Source: Pseudomonadota bacterium (GTDB taxonomy: Bacteria; Pseudomonadota; Gammaproteobacteria; Burkholderiales; Thiobacillaceae). From it: 64,000 nucleotides of DNA. Location: the NCBI GenBank assembly GCA_021847835.1, contig JAJZPR010000003.1, positions 62,001 to 126,000 on the forward strand, read 5' to 3'. Shown piece by piece: positions 29,573 through 38,491 of the stretch. A program made the translations under genes and the position numbers. Each line of letters begins with the position of its first letter. The first letter of the stretch is position 1. The notes beneath the pieces are model-generated. The model saw nothing but the letters and a program-made list of their open reading frames with translations. It made no database searches and had not been told where the DNA came from.

Positions 29573-29668
29573 ATGCAGCAGAAGAAACGCAACATCCTGA
29601 CCGGCCTGATCCTCGCTGCCATCGCGATCGGCATCTTTCTGTACACCGTGATGAACGCCAGTCCGTAA
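29573..29668 (+). CDS. Small single-helix membrane protein in the aa3 oxidase operon, 31 aa
   Basis: A 31-codon frame between coxA and ctaG: MQQKKRNILTGLILAAIA and onward. It has a basic N-terminus and one hydrophobic helix. GGAAGAG precedes the ATG and the stop is 3 bases before ctaG. The size, position and topology match the small oxidase assembly proteins annotated in betaproteobacterial cox operons. It is too short for most gene finders. Confidence 0.7.
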   Translation: MQQKKRNILTGLILAAIAIGIFLYTVMNASP

Positions 29669-29671
29669 GCC

Positions 29672-30229
29672 ATGGAAAAGACGGAAAACCGTGTCCTGCT
29701 GAGAAAGCTGTGGGTGGTGGCGCTGGGTATGTTCGGCTTCGGTTTCCTGATGGTGCCCTTCTACAACAAGATATGCGAAGTGACCGGCATCAACTCCGGC
29801 GATGCGCAGGTGCTGGCGAAGAACACGCAGGTCGATGCCAGCCGCACGATCACCCTGGAATTCGACGCCAATGTGGATGCGAAGCTGCCCTGGAAATTCA
29901 CCCCGGTGCAAAAAAGCATCAGCCTGCATCCGGGCGAAATGGTGCAGGTGCTGTACGAGGTCGAGAACCAGACCGACCGGGACATTACCGGCCAGGCCGT
30001 TCCCAGCTACGGCCCGCAACTGGCCGCGCAGTACGTGAAGAAGATCGAGTGTTTCTGCTTTACCGGGCAGACGCTCAAGGCGCGCGAAAAACGCCGGATG
30101 CCGGTGATGCTGGTGATGGATCCGGCCCTGCCGCGCGAGGTGAATACCGTCACGCTGTCCTACACCTTCTTTGTCATGCCCGGTGCGGACAAGGCGGCGC
30201 AGGGCGGCAAGCCTGCGGCAAATGGCTGA
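29672..30229 (+). CDS. ctaG: Cytochrome c oxidase assembly protein, Cox11/CtaG family
   Basis: Copper chaperone that delivers copper to CuB of subunit I. 185 residues: one N-terminal membrane helix (residues 12-32), then a periplasmic immunoglobulin-like domain. The copper-binding pair is in IECFCFTGQTL, and the family start MVPFYNKICEVTGIN is conserved. It is followed, overlapping by 8 bases, by the DUF2970 gene. Confidence 0.95.
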   Translation: MEKTENRVLLRKLWVVALGMFGFGFLMVPFYNKICEVTGINSGDAQVLAKNTQVDASRTITLEFDANVDAKLPWKFTPVQKSISLHPGEMVQVLYEVENQTDRDITGQAVPSYGPQLAAQYVKKIECFCFTGQTLKAREKRRMPVMLVMDPALPREVNTVTLSYTFFVMPGADKAAQGGKPAANG

Positions 30230-30416
30230 ACGGCGCGGCAGCCACTGGCAGGCTGCCAAGGCGGTGTTCTGGGGCTTTTTCGGCGTCAGGAAAAAATCGC
30301 ACTACGAGCAGGATGCGGTGCATCTGACTCCGGCGCAGGTGATCGTGCTCGGACTGATCGGGGCGGCGCTGTTCGTGCTGGCGTTGCTGGGAATCGTGTG
30401 GCTGGTTGCGAATTGA
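30222..30416 (+). CDS. DUF2970 small membrane protein
   Basis: 64 residues. The N-terminal half WQAAKAVFWGFFGVRKKS is the DUF2970 signature; the C-terminal half is one membrane helix. Found in cox operons of betaproteobacteria between ctaG and coxC; probably an oxidase accessory factor, function not established. Starts inside the last codons of ctaG. Confidence 0.85.
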   Translation: MAERRGSHWQAAKAVFWGFFGVRKKSHYEQDAVHLTPAQVIVLGLIGAALFVLALLGIVWLVAN

Positions 30417-30442
30417 ACGACAAGAGGAGAGGAGACAACGAC

Positions 30443-31303
30443 ATGGCTTCACAAACTGGCGGTTACTATTTGCCCGCGCCGTCCTACTGGCCCATCGTGG
30501 GTTCGGTGGCGCTCACCCTGATGGCACTGGGCGCCACCTTCATGATCAACGGTGTTGCCGGCGGCTGGATGCTGTGGGCAGGCTTGGGCGTGCTGGCGAT
30601 CATGCTGTTCGGCTGGTTCGGCACGGTCATCCGCGAAAGCGAGAGTGGCAAGCACAACAAGCAGGTCGACCTGTCCTTCCGCTGGGCCATGAGCTGGTTC
30701 ATCTTCTCGGAAGTCATGTTCTTCGCCGCTTTCTTCGGTGCGCTGTTCTACATGCGTGTGCTGTCGGTGCCGTGGCTGGGCGAGGGGGACACCCTGGAGC
30801 AGCTGTGGAGCGGCTACACCGCGACCTGGCCGACCGCCGGACCGGGCCTCACCGCGGACGGGTATCAGTTCACGCCCATGGGCGCCTGGGGCATTCCGGC
30901 CATCAATACCCTGCTGCTGCTCTCCTCCGGCGCGACCGTAACCTGGGCGCACTGGGGACTCAAGAAGAACAACCGCAGCCAGCTGATCTGGGGCCTGTTC
31001 CTGACCGTGGCGCTGGGCCTCAGCTTCCTGGGACTCCAGGCTTACGAGTATGTCCACGCCTACAGCGAACTGGGCCTGACCCTGGGCGCGGGCGCCTACG
31101 GCGCGACCTTTTTCATGCTCACCGGCTTCCACGGCTTCCATGTGACGGTCGGCACGCTGATGCTGATCGTGATCCTGGGCCGTTCGCTCAGGGGCCACTT
31201 CACCGCCGAGCACCACTTCGGTTTTGAAGGCGTGGCCTGGTACTGGCACTTCGTGGACGTGGTCTGGCTGGGGCTGTTCATCTTCGTGTACTGGCTCGTG
31301 TAG
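30443..31303 (+). CDS. coxC: Cytochrome c oxidase subunit III
   Basis: 286 residues from the ATG at 30443 (MASQTGGYYLPAPSYWPI) behind GGAGA. Seven membrane helices; FSEVMFFAAFFGALFY, LQAYEY and the ending WYWHFVDVVWLGLFIFVYW are typical. It stabilises the proton-pumping core and binds lipid. The operon ends here with a strong terminator. A leader in-frame ATG at 30398 was rejected for lack of a ribosome site. Confidence 0.97.
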   Translation: MASQTGGYYLPAPSYWPIVGSVALTLMALGATFMINGVAGGWMLWAGLGVLAIMLFGWFGTVIRESESGKHNKQVDLSFRWAMSWFIFSEVMFFAAFFGALFYMRVLSVPWLGEGDTLEQLWSGYTATWPTAGPGLTADGYQFTPMGAWGIPAINTLLLLSSGATVTWAHWGLKKNNRSQLIWGLFLTVALGLSFLGLQAYEYVHAYSELGLTLGAGAYGATFFMLTGFHGFHVTVGTLMLIVILGRSLRGHFTAEHHFGFEGVAWYWHFVDVVWLGLFIFVYWLV

Positions 31304-31316
31304 CCGAGCGGCTGAA

Positions 31317-31347
31317 GCAAAAGGCCGCGCAATGCGCGGCCTTTTTG
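31317..31347 (+). terminator. Rho-independent terminator after coxC
   Basis: Stem AAGGCCGCGC (31321-31330), loop AAT, GCGCGGCCTT (31334-31343), extended T-run. The minus-strand reading also has T after the stem, so it may serve the convergent DUF2909 gene as well. Confidence 0.88.
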
Positions 31348-31369
31348 TTTGGCGGTCCTGGAAAGGAAT

Positions 31370-31573
31370 TCATCCACGCAATCCGGTTTGCGGAATCCAG
31401 CCGAAGTAATAGCTGGCCATGAGCAGGACGAACAGGAAGATGGAAAGCGAGATGCGCATGGTCAGGGCCTTCACGGTGCGATCGGACTGGCCCTTGTCCT
31501 TGACCAGGTAGTAGAGCGCGCTGCCCAGGCTGAGGACGATCAAGGCGACGAACAGCAGGACGACGATGCGCAT
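31370..31573 (-). CDS. DUF2909 (twin transmembrane) protein
   Basis: 67 residues with two membrane helices (MRIVVLLFVALIVLSLGSAL and near 42-60) and a short charged loop KDKGQSDRTVKAL. The family is conserved next to SURF1 and cox genes in beta- and gammaproteobacteria; function unknown. It is on the minus strand between coxC and the SURF1 gene, and shares a 52-base divergent gap with the latter. Confidence 0.85.
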   Translation of the reverse strand: MRIVVLLFVALIVLSLGSALYYLVKDKGQSDRTVKALTMRISLSIFLFVLLMASYYFGWIPQTGLRG

Positions 31574-31625
31574 GGCGCTCCCGGAAGCGAATTGATTGAA
31601 AGCATTTTAGTTTAACCTATCGCCC

Positions 31626-32354
31626 ATGCGTTTCGGTGTGTTCGTATTTCGCCCCGGCTTGTGGCCATCCATGGCCGGCCTGTTCTTTTTCGGCCTGACC
31701 CTGTGGCTGGGCAACTGGCAACTGTCGCGCGCCGAGTACAAGCGCGAGCTGCAGGCGCGCTATGACCGCATGCAGGAGGACGGCGTGGTGCTGCTCGGCG
31801 CCGCCGCCGTCGACAAGGAGGATGTGCTGTATCGACCGGTCGCAATGCGCGGCGCATTCCTGCCCGGGCGGGAAATCTTCATCGACAACCGCGTGTACAA
31901 AACCCGCGCGGGTTACCATGTGCTTGCCCCTTTCCTGATCGAAGGCTCGACGCAGCATGTGCTGGTCAACCGCGGCTGGGTCGAGGTGGTCAACGCGCGG
32001 CGCGACGTGCTGCCGGAAGTGAAGCCGGTGCCGGGTATTGTGGTTTTGCGCGGCGTGGCGGTCGATACCCGAAGCCGCTACCTGGAATTGAAGGGCGCCG
32101 AGCCGCAGGGCAGGCTGTGGCAGAACCTGGATTTCGAGCGCTACCAGCGGCAGTTCGGCAGGCCGCTGCAGCCGATCCTGATCGAGCAGACTTCGGATAC
32201 CGGCGATGGCCTGGTGCGTGACTGGCCGCGGCCCGACACCGGCGTGGGCACGCACATCAGCTACGCCATCCAGTGGTTCGGTCTTGCCGCAGCGATCATG
32301 GTGTTGTGGCTGGTACTGAATGTAAAACGAGAAAACGCGGCGGAGGACAAGTGA
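31626..32354 (+). CDS. SURF1 family cytochrome oxidase biogenesis protein
   Basis: 242 residues; two membrane helices, at residues about 12-28 and 212-230, enclose a periplasmic domain. The N-terminal GNWQLSRAEYKRELQ, the central PVAMRGAFLPGREIFIDNR, VLVNRGWV and the C-terminal SYAIQWFGLA are SURF1 signatures. SURF1 helps insert heme a into subunit I. Stop overlaps the start of the next gene (GTGA). Confidence 0.93.
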   Translation: MRFGVFVFRPGLWPSMAGLFFFGLTLWLGNWQLSRAEYKRELQARYDRMQEDGVVLLGAAAVDKEDVLYRPVAMRGAFLPGREIFIDNRVYKTRAGYHVLAPFLIEGSTQHVLVNRGWVEVVNARRDVLPEVKPVPGIVVLRGVAVDTRSRYLELKGAEPQGRLWQNLDFERYQRQFGRPLQPILIEQTSDTGDGLVRDWPRPDTGVGTHISYAIQWFGLAAAIMVLWLVLNVKRENAAEDK

Positions 32355-32911
32355 ATCGCGTCAAAATGAATCGCCTCAAACTGCTGTTGCTGATCGGCCT
32401 GTTCGGCCTGCCGGTGGCGGCTTCCTATCTGGCCTACTATGTGTGGCAGCCGACTGCGCGCAAGAACTACGGCGAACTCGTCAAGCAGGTCGACGTGCGC
32501 GTCGCCGGCACCGGCCTTGACGGCAAGCCCATGGATGCAGCCAAGCTCAAAGGCAAGTGGGTGATGGTGTACGTGGGCGGCGGCGAGTGCCCGAAGTCCT
32601 GCCGCGATCTGCTTTATTACATGCGCCAGACCCGCACTGCGCAGGGCAAGGAAATGGACCGCATCGAGCGGCTGTGGCTGCTGACCGACGACACGGTGCC
32701 GGCGGCCGAACTACAGGCTTACCATGCCGGCCTGCATTATTTGAAGCCGGCTGCCTCGCCGGTTCCCCAGTTCGTCGGCAGCGAGACGGGCGCCTATCTG
32801 TACATGATCGACCCGCTCGGCCACCTGATGATGCGCTGGCCGCAGAATCCGGACCCGAGCCGCATGATCAGGGACATCAAGCAATTGTTGAAGGCCTCGC
32901 AGATCGGATAA
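32351..32911 (+). CDS. SCO-like thioredoxin-fold membrane protein lacking the copper histidine
   Basis: 186 residues. I choose the GTG at 32351 because GGAGG lies 4 bases upstream; an in-frame ATG is at 32366. One N-terminal helix is followed by a thioredoxin-like domain with CPKSC (a CxxxC motif as in SCO/SenC). The SCO histidine ligand region near the IDPLGHLMM stretch has no histidine at the equivalent position, where true SCO proteins have DHSAG. It may act as a thiol redox factor for CuA cysteines rather than a copper carrier. It sits between SURF1 and ctaA. Confidence 0.75.
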   Translation: MNRVKMNRLKLLLLIGLFGLPVAASYLAYYVWQPTARKNYGELVKQVDVRVAGTGLDGKPMDAAKLKGKWVMVYVGGGECPKSCRDLLYYMRQTRTAQGKEMDRIERLWLLTDDTVPAAELQAYHAGLHYLKPAASPVPQFVGSETGAYLYMIDPLGHLMMRWPQNPDPSRMIRDIKQLLKASQIG

Positions 32912-32914
32912 TCC

Positions 32915-33898
32915 ATGAGCCTGTATCGCAAGTTGATTATTGCTGCCCTGCTGCTGACTTTCGGTGTCGTTGCCCTGGGGGCCTATGTGCGCTTGTCCGA
33001 TGCCGGGCTGGGCTGCCCGGACTGGCCCGGCTGTTACGGCAAGATCACCCCGCATCATGCGAGCGAGCATATCAGCCAGGCGCTGGCGCAGAATCCCGAG
33101 GGGCCGGTCAGCCATGCCAAGGCCTGGAAGGAAATGGTGCACCGCTATTTCGCCGGCACCCTGGGCCTGCTGGTGCTGGCGATTGCCGTACTGGGGTGGA
33201 AGCATCGCCATGAGACACGGGGTTCGCCCGTGCTTGCCATTGTGCTGCTCGGCTTGATCGTTTTCCAGGCGCTGCTCGGCATGTGGACGGTGACCGAACT
33301 GCTCAAGCCCTTCATCGTGACCGGCCACCTGATCGGCGGCATGGCTACCCTGGCCCTGCTGACATGGCTGTGGCAGCGCGAGTGCGGGCCGTCGCTCGCG
33401 GGCATGGCCGACGTGCGCGCCCTCCGGGTCTGGGGCGTGCTGGCGCTGGCGGCGGTGGCCGTGCAGATCGTGCTGGGCGGCTGGGTCAGCACCAACTATG
33501 CCGCGCTCGCCTGTACGGATTTCCCCACCTGTCACGGCGAGTGGGTGCCGGAAATGGATTTCGAGCATGCCTTTGCGCTGCATCGCGAGCTGGGCATGGA
33601 TGCCAGCGGCAATTTCCTGTCCCTGCAGGCCCTGACCGCCATCCACTGGATGCACAGGCTGTGGGCGCTGGCCGTGCTGGTTCTGGCGGGCACCGCGGCG
33701 TTCAAGCTCGCGCGGCAGCGCGGCCTGTGCGTGCTGGGCGCGCTGCTGGGCGTCCTGCTGCTGGCGCAGATCGGCATGGGCATCGCCAACGTCTGGTTCA
33801 GCCTGCCGCTGGCGCTGGCCGTGGCGCACAATGCCGGGGCGGCGCTGTTGCTTGCCGCGCTGGTGGTCATAAACTTCAAGCTCTTCCGGATGAGGTGA
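32915..33898 (+). CDS. ctaA: Heme A synthase (COX15/CtaA family)
   Basis: Oxidises the C8 methyl of heme O to formyl, giving heme A. 327 residues, eight membrane helices in two four-helix halves. Motifs include [21 protein letters not shown], the first heme histidine in [11 protein letters not shown], and in the second half [10 protein letters not shown] and [11 protein letters not shown]. It lies 3 bases after the SCO-like gene and 4 bases before ctaB. Confidence 0.95.
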   Translation: MSLYRKLIIAALLLTFGVVALGAYVRLSDAGLGCPDWPGCYGKITPHHASEHISQALAQNPEGPVSHAKAWKEMVHRYFAGTLGLLVLAIAVLGWKHRHETRGSPVLAIVLLGLIVFQALLGMWTVTELLKPFIVTGHLIGGMATLALLTWLWQRECGPSLAGMADVRALRVWGVLALAAVAVQIVLGGWVSTNYAALACTDFPTCHGEWVPEMDFEHAFALHRELGMDASGNFLSLQALTAIHWMHRLWALAVLVLAGTAAFKLARQRGLCVLGALLGVLLLAQIGMGIANVWFSLPLALAVAHNAGAALLLAALVVINFKLFRMR

Positions 33899-33902
33899 TC
33901 GC

Positions 33903-34808
33903 ATGACAACGAGTCTCCTGCTGAACAACGCCGCCTGCCGCTGCCAGGAGTACCTGGCGCTGTGCAAGATTCGCGTTGTCTCCCTGATCGTGTTCACTGC
34001 CGTCATCGGCATGCTCCTCGCCACGCCGGGCATGGTGCCGTTGCAGGTGCTGTGGGCCGGCACGCTCGGCATCGCTCTGGTTGCCGCCGCGGCCGCGGCC
34101 TTCAATTGCCTGGTCGAGCAGAAGATCGACGCCGTCATGGCGCGCACGCGCGCGCGTCCGCTGCCGCGCGGCAAGCTCGGCACCGCCCAGGTGATCCTGT
34201 TTTCCGGCCTCATCGGCGGGGCGGGGCTTTATTTGCTCAACGCGTTCGTCAATTCGCTCACCATGTGGCTCACGCTCGCCACCTTCGTCGGCTATGCGGT
34301 GATCTACACCGTCATCCTCAAGCCTGCCACGCCGCAGAACATCGTGATCGGCGGCGCCTCCGGCGCCATGCCGCCGGTGCTGGGCTGGGCGGCGGTGACC
34401 GGCGAGGTCAGCCATGATGCCTTGCTGCTGTTTCTGATCATCTTCGCCTGGACGCCGCCGCATTTCTGGGCGCTGGCACTGTACCGCAAGGACGAGTACG
34501 CGCGCGCCGGCCTGCCCATGCTGCCGGTCACGCACGGCGAGAAGTTCACCCGCCTGCACGTGCTGTTCTATACCGTCATCCTGCTGGCGGTCAGCGTCCT
34601 GCCGGTCACTACGGGCATGAGCGGCTGGATCTACCTGGCGGCCGCGCTGATTTTGGGAGGAGCGTACATCGGCTACGGCTGGGCGCTGTGGCGCAATTAT
34701 TCCGACGCCCTGGCCAGGCGCGCTTTCCGGTTTTCGCTGTGGTATCTGAGCCTGCTGTTCGCCGCCATGCTGGCGGACCATTATTTCAGGCTGCCGGTGG
34801 GGGGTTGA
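33903..34808 (+). CDS. ctaB: Protoheme IX farnesyltransferase (heme O synthase)
   Basis: UbiA-family prenyltransferase making heme O from heme B and farnesyl diphosphate. 301 residues, eight or nine helices. The two aspartate-rich sites are [21 protein letters not shown] (given as [15 protein letters not shown], then RPLPRG) and the later loop [18 protein letters not shown]. It ends the SURF1-SCO-like-ctaA-ctaB run. A 90-base gap with a TATAAT follows before the regulator gene. Confidence 0.95.
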   Translation: MTTSLLLNNAACRCQEYLALCKIRVVSLIVFTAVIGMLLATPGMVPLQVLWAGTLGIALVAAAAAAFNCLVEQKIDAVMARTRARPLPRGKLGTAQVILFSGLIGGAGLYLLNAFVNSLTMWLTLATFVGYAVIYTVILKPATPQNIVIGGASGAMPPVLGWAAVTGEVSHDALLLFLIIFAWTPPHFWALALYRKDEYARAGLPMLPVTHGEKFTRLHVLFYTVILLAVSVLPVTTGMSGWIYLAAALILGGAYIGYGWALWRNYSDALARRAFRFSLWYLSLLFAAMLADHYFRLPVGG

Positions 34809-34843
34809 GCCGGGCCGAAGCGGGGATATTCAGACCAGTTTGT

Positions 34844-34849
34844 TATAAT
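34844..34849 (+). promoter_or_regulatory. Consensus -10 hexamer upstream of the Rrf2 regulator gene
   Basis: A perfect TATAAT lies 50 bases before the ATG at 34899. The -35 region (around 34821) is poor, which would suit an activated promoter. AT-rich bases follow. No palindromic Rrf2 site was recognised here. Confidence 0.4.
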
Positions 34850-34898
34850 TAAAAATATATGCCACGATAACCTGGCCAACCACCCTGTCGATGTCCAC

Positions 34899-35363
34899 AT
34901 GATCCTCTCCCGCACCAGCCAGTATGCCGTGCAAGCCTTGATCTACATGGCGACCCAGCCTTCCGGCGCGCCCATCCTCAACAAGGATATCGCGGCCAAG
35001 CTCAATGTGCCCGCGCCTTACCTGGCCAAGATCCTGCAAAGCCTGGCCAAGGGCAATCTCCTGTATTCCTTCCGCGGGCGCCTGGGCGGATTCTGTCTCA
35101 AGGAAGACGGCCTCAAGGTGACGCTGATGGACATCCTGCTGCTGACCGAAGGCCCGGCTTTCACGCAAAGCTGCCTGCTTGGGCTGAAGAAATGTTCCGA
35201 CGATACGGCCTGCCCCGTGCATTTTCGCTGGTCCCCGGTCAAGGAAAAGATCATCAGCCTGCTCAAGGAAACCACGCTGGGCAAGCTGGCCAAGGCAGTG
35301 CAGTCGGGCAAATACCGGCTGTCCGACCTGCCCAATGCGGCATTCGAACAAATCGCGCCATGA
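34899..35363 (+). CDS. Rrf2 family transcriptional regulator with three conserved cysteines
   Basis: 154 residues. N-terminal winged helix (SQYAVQALIYMATQ; NKDIAAKLNVPAPYLAKIL; SFRGRLGGF) as in IscR, NsrR and RsrR. Cysteines at residues 92, 99 and 105, spaced close to the 92/98/104 set of IscR, should bind an Fe-S cluster, making it a sensor of iron-sulfur status, oxygen or nitric oxide. It overlaps the SCO gene by four bases and lies directly before the cbb3 operon, so regulation of oxidase genes is likely. It is not in an isc operon, so it need not be IscR itself. Confidence 0.88.
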   Translation: MILSRTSQYAVQALIYMATQPSGAPILNKDIAAKLNVPAPYLAKILQSLAKGNLLYSFRGRLGGFCLKEDGLKVTLMDILLLTEGPAFTQSCLLGLKKCSDDTACPVHFRWSPVKEKIISLLKETTLGKLAKAVQSGKYRLSDLPNAAFEQIAP

Positions 35364-35953
35364 GGGCGCTGGTTCTTGCGGCGGCGGTCGCGGCACTGGC
35401 GGCCTGCGGTCGCACCGATGCTCCGCCGCCCGAACCGGCATTTCTCGCCACTGACATCACCGGCGCGCCCTGGGGGCGCGATTTCAGGCTGACCGACCAC
35501 ACCGGCAGGGTGCGCACGCTGGCGGATTTCCGCGGCAAGGTCGTGGCCATGTTCTTCGGCTATACGCATTGCCCTGACGTTTGCCCCACCACGATGTCGG
35601 ATTTCGCCATGGCCATCCGCGAACTGGGCGCCGATGGGGAAAAGGTCCAGGTGCTGTTCGTCACCGTCGATCCGGAACGCGACACGCCCGAACTGCTGGC
35701 CAGATACGTGCCCTCCTTCAACCCGAGCTTCCTGGGCATGCATGCCGATGCCAACACCCTCGCCGAACTGGCAAGGGAATTCAAAGTGATCTATCAAAAA
35801 AGCTCCGTCAAAGGCCCGGCGGAGTACCTGATCGACCACAGCGCAGGAACCTATGTCTTCGATCCTCAAGGCAGGCTGCGGCTGCACATCGCCTACGGCA
35901 CAGGCCCGGCGGCGATCGCTCGGGATTTGCGGATGCTGCTCGCCCGGGATTGA
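35360..35953 (+). CDS. SCO1/SenC family copper chaperone lipoprotein
   Basis: 197 residues. The N-terminal signal ends in a lipobox (LAACGR), so the protein should be tethered to a membrane in the periplasm. The thioredoxin fold carries the copper site: CPDVCPTTM (CxxxC) plus the histidine in IDHSAGTYVFDP. Supplies copper to CuA or to the cbb3 CuB. Start overlaps the regulator stop by four bases. The cbb3 operon begins 109 bases downstream. Confidence 0.93.
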   Translation: MRALVLAAAVAALAACGRTDAPPPEPAFLATDITGAPWGRDFRLTDHTGRVRTLADFRGKVVAMFFGYTHCPDVCPTTMSDFAMAIRELGADGEKVQVLFVTVDPERDTPELLARYVPSFNPSFLGMHADANTLAELAREFKVIYQKSSVKGPAEYLIDHSAGTYVFDPQGRLRLHIAYGTGPAAIARDLRMLLARD

Positions 35954-35962
35954 GCGGGCGGC

Positions 35963-36035
35963 TTGCCGGCACGGCCCGGCATCCGTTACAATACCGCGCT
36001 TAATTTTTTCAGCATATTTGGTTTTTCTAAAATAT
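35963..36035 (+). promoter_or_regulatory. Candidate promoter and AT-rich leader of the cbb3 operon
   Basis: -35 TTGCCG (35963-35968), 18-base spacer, -10 TACAAT (35987-35992), followed by an AT-rich leader with inverted ATATTT (36014-36019) and AAATAT (36030-36035). No FNR box (TTGAT-N4-ATCAA) was found. Moderate promoter match only. Confidence 0.4.
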
Positions 36036-36062
36036 TAAAATTTTTGATGAAGCGAGGGTGTC

Positions 36063-37523
36063 ATGGCGATAACAACGTTCTCGTCGGCTGAGCAGTACAA
36101 CTTTGATATTGTCAAGAAATTTGCCGTCATGGCCCTGGTTTGGGCGGTGGTCGGCATGTTCGTCGGCGTGTATATCGCTTCGGAACTGGCCTGGCCGTTC
36201 CTGAACCTTGACAGTCCCTATATCAGCTTTGGCCGTCTGCGCCCGGTGCACACCGGCGCGGTGATTTTCGGTTTTGGCGGCTCGGCGCTGTTCGCCACCT
36301 CCTACTACGTGGTGCAGCGTACCTGCCAGACCCGCCTGATTTCCGACGGCATGGCCAGCTTCACCTTCTGGGGCTGGCAGACCGTCATCGTGCTGGCCGC
36401 GCTGTCCTATGTGACGGGCTACTCCCAGGGCCGCGAATACGCGGAAATGGAATGGCCCATCGACATCCTGATCGAAGTGGTGTGGGTGACCTACCTGATC
36501 CTGTTCGTCGGCACCATCATGCGCCGCAAGCAGCCGCACATCTACGTCGCCAACTGGTTCTACCTCGCCTTCATCCTGGCCACCGCGCTGCTGCACACCT
36601 TCAACAACCTGGCCGTTCCCGTCGACCTGTTCTCGCTGAAGTCCTACAGCCTGTTCTCCGGCACCCAGGACGCCATGACCCAGTGGTGGTACGGCCACAA
36701 CGCGGTGGGCTTCTTCCTGACTGCGGCCTTCCTCGGCATGATGTACTACTTCGTGCCCAAGCAGGCCGGCCGCCCGATCTACTCCTATCGCCTGTCCATC
36801 GTGCACTTCTGGGCGCTGGGCTTCATGTACATGTGGGTGGGCGCGCACCACCTGCACTGGACCGCGCTGCCCGACTGGACCTCCACCCTGGCCGCGACCT
36901 TCTCCATCCTGCTCCTGATGCCCTCCTGGGGCGGCATGATCAACGGCATCATGACCCTGTCGGGCGCCTGGGACAAACTCAGGACCGACCCGGTGATGCG
37001 CTTCCTGATCGTGGCGCTGTCCTTCTACGGTATGTCGACTTTCGAAGGCCCGATGATGTCGCTGAAGGAGGTGAACGCGCTGTCGCATTACACCGACTGG
37101 ACCGTGGGTCACGTGCACTCCGGCGCGCTGGGCTGGGTGGCGATGATCTCCTTCGGCTCGCTGTACCACATGATCCCCAAGCTGTGGGACACCAAGCTGT
37201 ACAGCACCAAGCTGGTCGAAGTCCATTTCTGGCTGGCGACCATCGGCATCCTGCTCTACATCATCGCCATGTGGATCTCGGGCATCACCCAGGGCCTGAT
37301 GTGGCGCGCGACCGACGAGTTCGGCAACCTGCAGTATTCCTTCGTGGAATCGGTGGCGGCCATGATTCCGTTCTACATCATGCGAGCCGTCGGCGGCGCC
37401 TTCTTCCTCTCCGGCGTGATCGTCATGGTTTACAACATTTTCAGGACCATCCGCCAGGCCAAGCAGGAAGAAGCTGCGCTTGAGGCCAAACTGGCCGCCA
37501 AGATGGCAGGCGCCGGCGCGTAA
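36063..37523 (+). CDS. ccoN: cbb3-type cytochrome c oxidase subunit I
   Basis: 486 residues, twelve helices; heme b and heme b3-CuB core of the high-affinity oxidase. The histidine ligands lie in [41 protein letters not shown] and [12 protein letters not shown]. The tyrosine of the active site in this family is in another helix from aa3 enzymes (near [15 protein letters not shown]). First gene of the ccoNOQP operon. Confidence 0.97.
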   Translation: MAITTFSSAEQYNFDIVKKFAVMALVWAVVGMFVGVYIASELAWPFLNLDSPYISFGRLRPVHTGAVIFGFGGSALFATSYYVVQRTCQTRLISDGMASFTFWGWQTVIVLAALSYVTGYSQGREYAEMEWPIDILIEVVWVTYLILFVGTIMRRKQPHIYVANWFYLAFILATALLHTFNNLAVPVDLFSLKSYSLFSGTQDAMTQWWYGHNAVGFFLTAAFLGMMYYFVPKQAGRPIYSYRLSIVHFWALGFMYMWVGAHHLHWTALPDWTSTLAATFSILLLMPSWGGMINGIMTLSGAWDKLRTDPVMRFLIVALSFYGMSTFEGPMMSLKEVNALSHYTDWTVGHVHSGALGWVAMISFGSLYHMIPKLWDTKLYSTKLVEVHFWLATIGILLYIIAMWISGITQGLMWRATDEFGNLQYSFVESVAAMIPFYIMRAVGGAFFLSGVIVMVYNIFRTIRQAKQEEAALEAKLAAKMAGAGA

Positions 37524-37535
37524 GGAAAAAACATC

Positions 37536-38285
37536 ATGCGACTCAATTTCAAGCACGAATGGATTGAAACCAATATCGGCCTGATGCTGGTGCTGACCAT
37601 GCTGGCCATCAGCGTGGGCGGCCTGGTCGAAATCGCGCCGTTGTTCTTCATCAACAAGACCGTGGAAAAGGTCGAGGGCATCAATGTCCGTCCCTACACC
37701 CCGCTGGAACAGCGCGGCCGCGACATCTACACCCGCGAAGGCTGCTATACCTGCCATTCGCAGATGATCCGGCCGTTTGTCGATGAAAAGCTGCGCTACG
37801 GCCATTACTCGCTGGCGGCCGAGTCGCAGTACGACCACCCCTTCCAGTGGGGCTCCAAGCGCACCGGCCCGGATCTGGCGCGCGTGGGCGGCAAGTATTC
37901 CAACGAGTGGCACGTGCAGCACCTGATCGCGCCGCGCTCCATGGTGCCCGAGTCGGTCATGCCCAACTATCCCTGGCTCATGCAGAACCTCGATCTGTCC
38001 GATCTCGAAGGGCGCATGAAGGCGCTGCGCGCGGTCGGCGTGCCGTATTCGCTGACCGAGGCCGAGCGCGAGGCCAACGTCGAGAAGTTCGGCGCCGAAG
38101 TCGCGGCACAGTTGCACATTCCTGACGCCAAGAAGAATCTGGTCGAGCAGGCCAATCTGGGCAACTACGACGGCAACAAGGCCGGCGTTTCCGAAATGGA
38201 CGCGCTGGTGGCCTACCTGCAGGTGCTCGGGACCATGGTGGACTTCACCAAGGTCAACGAAGACGAGCTGGTGCGCACGCGCTGA
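37536..38285 (+). CDS. ccoO: cbb3-type cytochrome c oxidase subunit II (mono-heme)
   Basis: 249 residues. One N-terminal membrane anchor (residues 12-35), then a periplasmic cytochrome c domain with heme motif [11 protein letters not shown] and a distal methionine ligand in the SVMPNYPWL region. Receives electrons from CcoP and passes them to CcoN. Starts 12 bases after ccoN. Confidence 0.96.
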   Translation: MRLNFKHEWIETNIGLMLVLTMLAISVGGLVEIAPLFFINKTVEKVEGINVRPYTPLEQRGRDIYTREGCYTCHSQMIRPFVDEKLRYGHYSLAAESQYDHPFQWGSKRTGPDLARVGGKYSNEWHVQHLIAPRSMVPESVMPNYPWLMQNLDLSDLEGRMKALRAVGVPYSLTEAEREANVEKFGAEVAAQLHIPDAKKNLVEQANLGNYDGNKAGVSEMDALVAYLQVLGTMVDFTKVNEDELVRTR

Positions 38286-38308
38286 GCGTAAACATTTAGG
38301 GGTGAGCG

Positions 38309-38488
38309 ATGGAATGGCTGAACTGGTTTTCCAGGCCCGAGAACACCAAGCCGCTGGCCCTGCTGATATTTTTCGTGACCTTTGCCGGCATCGTGCTGTA
38401 TGTGTATGGCAGCAAGAAACGCAGCAAGCGGCTGGAATCCTACAAGGACATTCCCTTCCAGGACGATGCCCCGGACAACAAGGATTGA
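38309..38488 (+). CDS. ccoQ: cbb3-type oxidase small subunit
   Basis: 59 residues: MEWLNWFSRPENTKPLALLI, one membrane helix, then a charged C-terminus (KKRSKRLESYKDIPFQDD). Fits FixQ/CcoQ, which stabilises the complex and links CcoP to CcoNO. Between ccoO and ccoP, as is usual. Confidence 0.9.
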   Translation: MEWLNWFSRPENTKPLALLIFFVTFAGIVLYVYGSKKRSKRLESYKDIPFQDDAPDNKD

Positions 38489-38491
38489 GTG

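Noticed and set aside
27724-29673. 649-codon minus-strand open frame opposite coxA
   Set aside because: Shadow of the coxA codon pattern, no recognisable motif.
36000-36062. FNR/ANR site before ccoN
   Set aside because: TTGAT occurs at the leader end, but the partner ATCAA half at the right spacing is absent.
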